8,203 nt of DNA from Bacteroidota bacterium. GTDB lineage: Bacteria; Bacteroidota; Ignavibacteria; Kryptoniales; JAKASW01. Shown in pieces: positions 4,931 to 8,203 of the stretch; within the stretch, counting starts at the first letter, position 1, and the number at the start of each line of letters is the position of its first letter. A model generated the notes under the pieces. It did not search any database. It saw only the letters and a list, made by a program, of their open reading frames with translations, and was not told where the DNA came from. Both the position numbers and the translations under genes were made by a program. The DNA lies in the NCBI GenBank assembly GCA_021789755.1, contig JAJYJD010000155.1, positions 1-8,203 of the forward strand, written 5' to 3'.

Positions 4931-7672
4931 CTACTTCGGTGCCGGGCCTTCGGTCACCTGAACCAGGTCATTCGGCCTCAGCCATTTGGCATAAGCTTTC
5001 TGGATTTCTTTCGGGTTGATCTTCATGTAGATATGCGCCGCACGGATCGGCTCATCGAGCGGGAGATCTTCCAGCGCTCTGCCGAGCAGTCCGCGGGCTA
5101 TGCTGCTCTCGCTCGATTCGGAGAGCGGTATTTCCCGGAGGACGAGCGCCTTCGCCTGTTTCAACTCCTTCGGCGTCACTTCAGTATCCTGCATCTGCTT
5201 GAGGTCGCGAATGATGATATCCCGTGCCTTAGCGACTTTGTCCGGATCGCAGGCATAGCTTACCTCATAACTGCCGCGCGTCTTTTGAATCCCGAAACTC
5301 GAGCCGACATAATACACGAGTCCTTCGTTTTCGCGCAGGTCCCTGTACAACCTGGTGGCATAGAACGCTCCGCCGAGCACATGATTCCCAAGCTGAAGCG
5401 GATAATAATCGGGATTTGATCGCGTCAATCCGAGCGTCTCCGCGAGATAGACTCTGTCCTGCACCCTGCTCTGGTCGGGCACGGCCGCAGTCGACGGCTT
5501 GCTGAGCGGCGTCGTTGGAAGATCGGTCTCCGGTTTGGGTCCGCTCGCCTTCCAGTCACCGAAGAATTTCGCAATCACCGCTTTTGCCGTGTCCGGTGAA
5601 ATGTTTCCAATGACAACAATCGTCGTCATATCTGGACGATACACCTTTTCGTAGTAATCCTTCACGTCCTGCATTGTAACCGAATCCACGGTCTCGGGTG
5701 TCGTCTGGCGGAGAGTAGGGTCCCCTGTGGGATATAGGGCCACGTGAAGCGCACGCGTAGTGAGATAGTCCGGACTCTCCAGCTGTCCAGCAACTGTGGC
5801 AGCAGTCTGGCGCTGGATTATTTTAAAAGCCATCTCGGGAAGCGCCGGATGCAGCTCGTTGTCGGCAAGAAGCTGGACTCCCCTGTCGAAGTTGTTGCTC
5901 AGAACGCTCAGCGAGAAACTCGAACCGCCGGATTCATTGGCGCCGATGTCATCAAGGGCCTTCTGAAACGCTATGCGGTCGAGGGTTGTCGAACCGTACT
6001 CGAAAAGCTGGTTGAGCATTCCACTGAGGCCATCTTTCCCTTCGGGGGTCTGAAGCAGCGGGTTGCTCTTTACGGTGCCAATTACGGTCACAGTCTTGCT
6101 GATCGTTTCCGGCTGCACGATGAGCCTTATGCCGTTCGGGAGCATGGACACGACCGGGTTGACTGTTGAATGAGGAATCGACAGACGTCCGACCGCGGCC
6201 TCAGCCCACTTCGGCAGCGTGACACCTTTGGTTTCCTTCGGCGCGAACGATTCAGCACCGCCGAATCCGCTCGACGAAATCGGTTTGCCCGAAGCCTGCG
6301 GCGTCAACACGGCAACTATCGCATGTTCCGGATTGATGAACTCTCTCGCCACACGGTTGACGTCGTCGACCGTCACCTTCTCCATCATTTTTAGATCGTC
6401 ATCGGGCGAGTTGCGATGCTCCACCGCCACCGCATCGGACCAGGCCTGTGCCAGTCCGGAGACGGAGTTTTTCTGGAACTCGGCGTCCGATATTTCATGC
6501 CGCTTCGATGCTTCGACGAGATCGGCGGAGACACCGTTCTTCAATTCAGACACGAGTATGTCGTTTATTTCTTTTACCAGGTTGCCTGTGTCATACCCCT
6601 TCGGAAAAGCCGCGAGGGCAAATCCAAGGCCGGACCTGGGCATCGCGTAATACTGGAAGCCCGCGTACAGAGCTTTTCCTTCCGGAACGAGCGCATACAG
6701 ATTACCTCTCTGGCTGCTGAGGACATCGGATAGTACTTGAGCGGCAGCGTAGTCAGGACTGTTCGTGCCGGGGAACCTGTATGAGATGACAGCCAGACCG
6801 TATGGAAGGTCGGTCGTCAGATTCATTGTGTCCGCCTTCACGTTGGAGAAATCGAAATTCGGCCGCACAGGCAGTTTCCCGGACGGAATGTTTTCGAAAA
6901 GCTTCTTCACCTCAGCAAGGGCTTTCTCAGGGACCACATCCCCGACTATCACGAGTATGGCATTGTTCGGGACATACCAGGTCTTGTGGAAGTTCTGGAG
7001 CATCGCACCTGTCGTCTTGTCGAACGACGGGCGTGTTCCCAGTGCGTCGTGCGCGTAGGGCGTATCCTTGAACATCGCATCGAGGAGTCTTGTGAAAAAC
7101 ACATACTGCGGATTGGAAAGGTCCTGTGCGACTTCCTGCTCGATGGCACCTCGTTCCTTGTCCCACAGGCTGTCTGTACCGAGAATGCCGCGCATCCTTA
7201 TCGCCTCGATGTGAAGCGCGACGTCGAGGTCCTCAGCAGGAATTGTGAAGAAGTATTGCGTCACCATCTGCTGGGTATCGGCATCGAAGTCTCCACCCAT
7301 TGCCGCGGTGACGTCCGCGAGCTGTGAAGCGGACAAACCCGGACTTCCGCGGAACATCATGTGTTCCAGCGCGTGTGCCGTTCCGGGGAATCCTGCCGGC
7401 GCCTCGTCGGAACCAACCAGGTAGTTTATCTCGGTAGTCACGACCGGTGCGAGAGGATTCCGGACGATCACCACGCGGAGTCCGTTCTTCAGTGTCGAGC
7501 GGAGAACGGTCTCACCGGATGAGGTCGCCTCCTGCCCGGCCCGGACGTTTGTAGCGGAAAATATCGCGGTCGACATCGCCAGCAGAATTATCAGCCCCGC
7601 GAGTCGGTGAATACTGCAATGTGCTTTCAGACATCGAGCGAAAAGTCCCGGCGTCTGTGAATCCCTTTCCAT
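4931..7672 (-). CDS. Secreted two-domain M16 (insulinase/pitrilysin-like) zinc protease
   Basis: A 913-residue zinc metallopeptidase, probably periplasmic, of the M16 family, which digests peptides inside a clam-shell chamber. The signal peptide has a long basic n-region, a hydrophobic core (about 25-40, AGLIILLAMS) and likely cleavage near A45. The first M16 repeat has the inverted zinc motif HALEH (H100, E103, H104) and the distal glutamate E180 in IEQEVAQD, 75 residues on. The second repeat (from about 495) lacks HxxEH; its equivalent at 548-560 reads GLSGMLNQLFEYG. It keeps the Arg/Tyr substrate-binding block (R774 in ATRLYRDLRE, Y787-Y788 in GLVYY). One active and one inactive half is the normal plan, as in E. 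coli PqqL. I place the start at ATG 7672, not the in-frame ATG at 7783, because AGGAGG lies four bases upstream and the signal peptide then has normal length. The substrate is unknown. Confidence 0.93.
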   Translation of the reverse strand: MERDSQTPGLFARCLKAHCSIHRLAGLIILLAMSTAIFSATNVRAGQEATSSGETVLRSTLKNGLRVVIVRNPLAPVVTTEINYLVGSDEAPAGFPGTAHALEHMMFRGSPGLSASQLADVTAAMGGDFDADTQQMVTQYFFTIPAEDLDVALHIEAIRMRGILGTDSLWDKERGAIEQEVAQDLSNPQYVFFTRLLDAMFKDTPYAHDALGTRPSFDKTTGAMLQNFHKTWYVPNNAILVIVGDVVPEKALAEVKKLFENIPSGKLPVRPNFDFSNVKADTMNLTTDLPYGLAVISYRFPGTNSPDYAAAQVLSDVLSSQRGNLYALVPEGKALYAGFQYYAMPRSGLGFALAAFPKGYDTGNLVKEINDILVSELKNGVSADLVEASKRHEISDAEFQKNSVSGLAQAWSDAVAVEHRNSPDDDLKMMEKVTVDDVNRVAREFINPEHAIVAVLTPQASGKPISSSGFGGAESFAPKETKGVTLPKWAEAAVGRLSIPHSTVNPVVSMLPNGIRLIVQPETISKTVTVIGTVKSNPLLQTPEGKDGLSGMLNQLFEYGSTTLDRIAFQKALDDIGANESGGSSFSLSVLSNNFDRGVQLLADNELHPALPEMAFKIIQRQTAATVAGQLESPDYLTTRALHVALYPTGDPTLRQTTPETVDSVTMQDVKDYYEKVYRPDMTTIVVIGNISPDTAKAVIAKFFGDWKASGPKPETDLPTTPLSKPSTAAVPDQSRVQDRVYLAETLGLTRSNPDYYPLQLGNHVLGGAFYATRLYRDLRENEGLVYYVGSSFGIQKTRGSYEVSYACDPDKVAKARDIIIRDLKQMQDTEVTPKELKQAKALVLREIPLSESSESSIARGLLGRALEDLPLDEPIRAAHIYMKINPKEIQKAYAKWLRPNDLVQVTEGPAPK

Positions 7673-7676
7673 TTTT

Positions 7677-7682
7677 CCTCCT
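7677..7682 (-). promoter_or_regulatory. Shine-Dalgarno AGGAGG of the M16 gene
   Basis: The minus strand reads AGGAGG, then AAAA, then ATG. This perfect site decides the start at 7672 over the longer in-frame ATG at 7783, which has no ribosome site and would add 37 residues ahead of the signal peptide. Confidence 0.85.
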
Positions 7683-7700
7683 GGGTTTAAATTAGAATGG

Positions 7701-7735
7701 ATTATCTCGACATGATCGCCTGCGTGTATACAGGC
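7701..7735 (-). promoter_or_regulatory. Weak candidate promoter and dyad of the M16 gene
   Basis: The minus strand carries GATAAT (complement 7701-7706; 5 of 6 to TATAAT). TATACA lies 18 bases upstream (complement 7725-7730; 4 of 6 to TTGACA). The -35 lies inside a dyad, GCCTG (7718-7722) with CAGGC (7731-7735). A start site near 7694 would give a leader of about 20 bases. Plausible but weak. Confidence 0.25.
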
Positions 7736-7913
7736 CTTCTCCGATGTGATACAGATGCGGAATAAATTGTGTTTGTGAAACATTCTGTCTCTTTACATCC
7801 AAATAACCATCTCAGACCGGGTTCAGTCTATCCTTCAGAATCCGTCTTTCCGTTTATTTTAATAATCCTGCCGCTGATTTCATAGGGACAAACTTCGATT
7901 TGCAGAGGGCGTA

Positions 7914-7942
7914 TTGAAGCAGAAAGGGCCTTTGGTTATAGT
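7914..7942 (+). promoter_or_regulatory. Candidate sigma-70 promoter of the DUF6125-type gene
   Basis: TTGAAG (7914-7919) and TATAGT (7937-7942) are separated by exactly 17 bases, matching 4 of 6 and 5 of 6 consensus positions. Transcription would be expected to start at about 7949, the A of the ATG, so the mRNA could be leaderless. A T-rich region at 7851-7866 (TTTATTTTAATAATCC) is a possible alternative -10. Confidence 0.4.
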
Positions 7943-7948
7943 AAGGCC
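7927..7948. promoter_or_regulatory. Inverted repeat GGCCTT/AAGGCC abutting the start codon
   Basis: Perfect 6 bp arms (7927-7932 and 7943-7948) are separated by 10 bases. They bracket the TATAGT -10 and end directly before the ATG at 7949. As DNA it could be a repressor operator over the promoter. As RNA from an upstream start it would form a hairpin hiding the AAGG ribosome site. Confidence 0.45.
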
Positions 7949-8203
7949 ATGGAACACTTCGAAAAGCTTTCACATGAGGAGCTTCTGAAAGCTCTCAAGA
8001 TGTTTGCAAAAAACTGGCTTGCGCATGATGGAAGCTGGTTTCTGGCCGTCGAAGAGAAATTTGGAATGGACACCGCTGTTGAGCTCGATACGAGAGCCTG
8101 GGAGCGCTTCGCTGTCGCAGAGGCTAAAAGGATCAAGTCGGAATTCGGATTGCCTGAAAGCGGCGGACTCAAAGCCCTCGAGAAGGCGCTCCGGTACAGA
8201 ATG
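7949..8203 (+). CDS. DUF6125-type protein, partial at right edge
   Basis: The first 85 codons are present and the gene runs past the window. After a short helical start (MEHFEKLSHEELLKALKMFA) comes the segment NWLAHDGSWFLAVEEKFGM, then AVELDTRAWERFAVAEAKRI. I associate this pattern with the DUF6125 family, proteins of about 200 residues grouped with L-2-amino-thiazoline-4-carboxylic acid hydrolase-like proteins. Their real function is not established as far as I know. No signal peptide is present, so it is probably cytoplasmic. The ATG at 7949 is chosen because the conserved block begins soon after it. The only ribosome-like bases (AAGG, 7943-7946) lie two bases from the ATG, unusually close. 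It is divergent from the M16 gene, 276 bp apart. Confidence 0.75.
   Translation, partial: MEHFEKLSHEELLKALKMFAKNWLAHDGSWFLAVEEKFGMDTAVELDTRAWERFAVAEAKRIKSEFGLPESGGLKALEKALRYRM

Noticed and set aside
1..8203. Search for tRNA genes, CRISPR repeats, insertion sequence ends and toxin-antitoxin or defence genes.
   Set aside because: No cloverleaf with a T-loop signature, no regularly spaced direct repeats, no transposase, and no gene of a known defence or toxin family were seen on either strand by eye.

Overview
The window (about 53% GC by eye) looks like ordinary bacterial chromosome, mostly one long minus-strand stretch. Recognisable genes, left to right: the start of a small secreted protein (1-149), a PepD-type M20 aminoacyl-histidine dipeptidase (249-1715), a YwbE/DUF2196 protein (2046-2240), a short J-domain protein (2254-2826), a bacterial acyl-ACP thioesterase (3163-3906), a short orphan ORF6N-domain protein (4367-4843) and a large secreted two-domain M16 zinc protease (4931-7672). 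The only plus-strand gene is a DUF6125-type protein cut by the right edge (7949 onward), divergent from the M16 gene.

Shine-Dalgarno sites are strong before the M16 gene, the left partial gene and ywbE. The gene mix, the dispersed TCCCGA/TCGGGA hairpin and the AT-rich intergenic element would fit an uncultured member of the Bacteroidota/Chlorobiota/Ignavibacteriota side of bacteria. That placement is an inference from style and cannot be settled here.

Functionally this is housekeeping: dipeptide hydrolysis, extracytoplasmic proteolysis, release of fatty acids from acyl carrier protein, and a small J-domain/YwbE pair that is probably one transcript (13 bp apart). The M16 gene ends in a hairpin terminator, so it is probably its own unit. 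The 460 bp between the ORF6N gene and the thioesterase hold no convincing gene, only short ORFs, one with a very good ribosome binding site.

I found no mobile element, CRISPR array, tRNA or rRNA, and no defence or biosynthetic system. The best second-look items are regulatory: a perfect inverted repeat flanking the -10 and abutting the ATG of the DUF6125 gene, a TTG start in a TTGA overlap for the J-domain gene, and a nested inverted repeat after the thioesterase gene.
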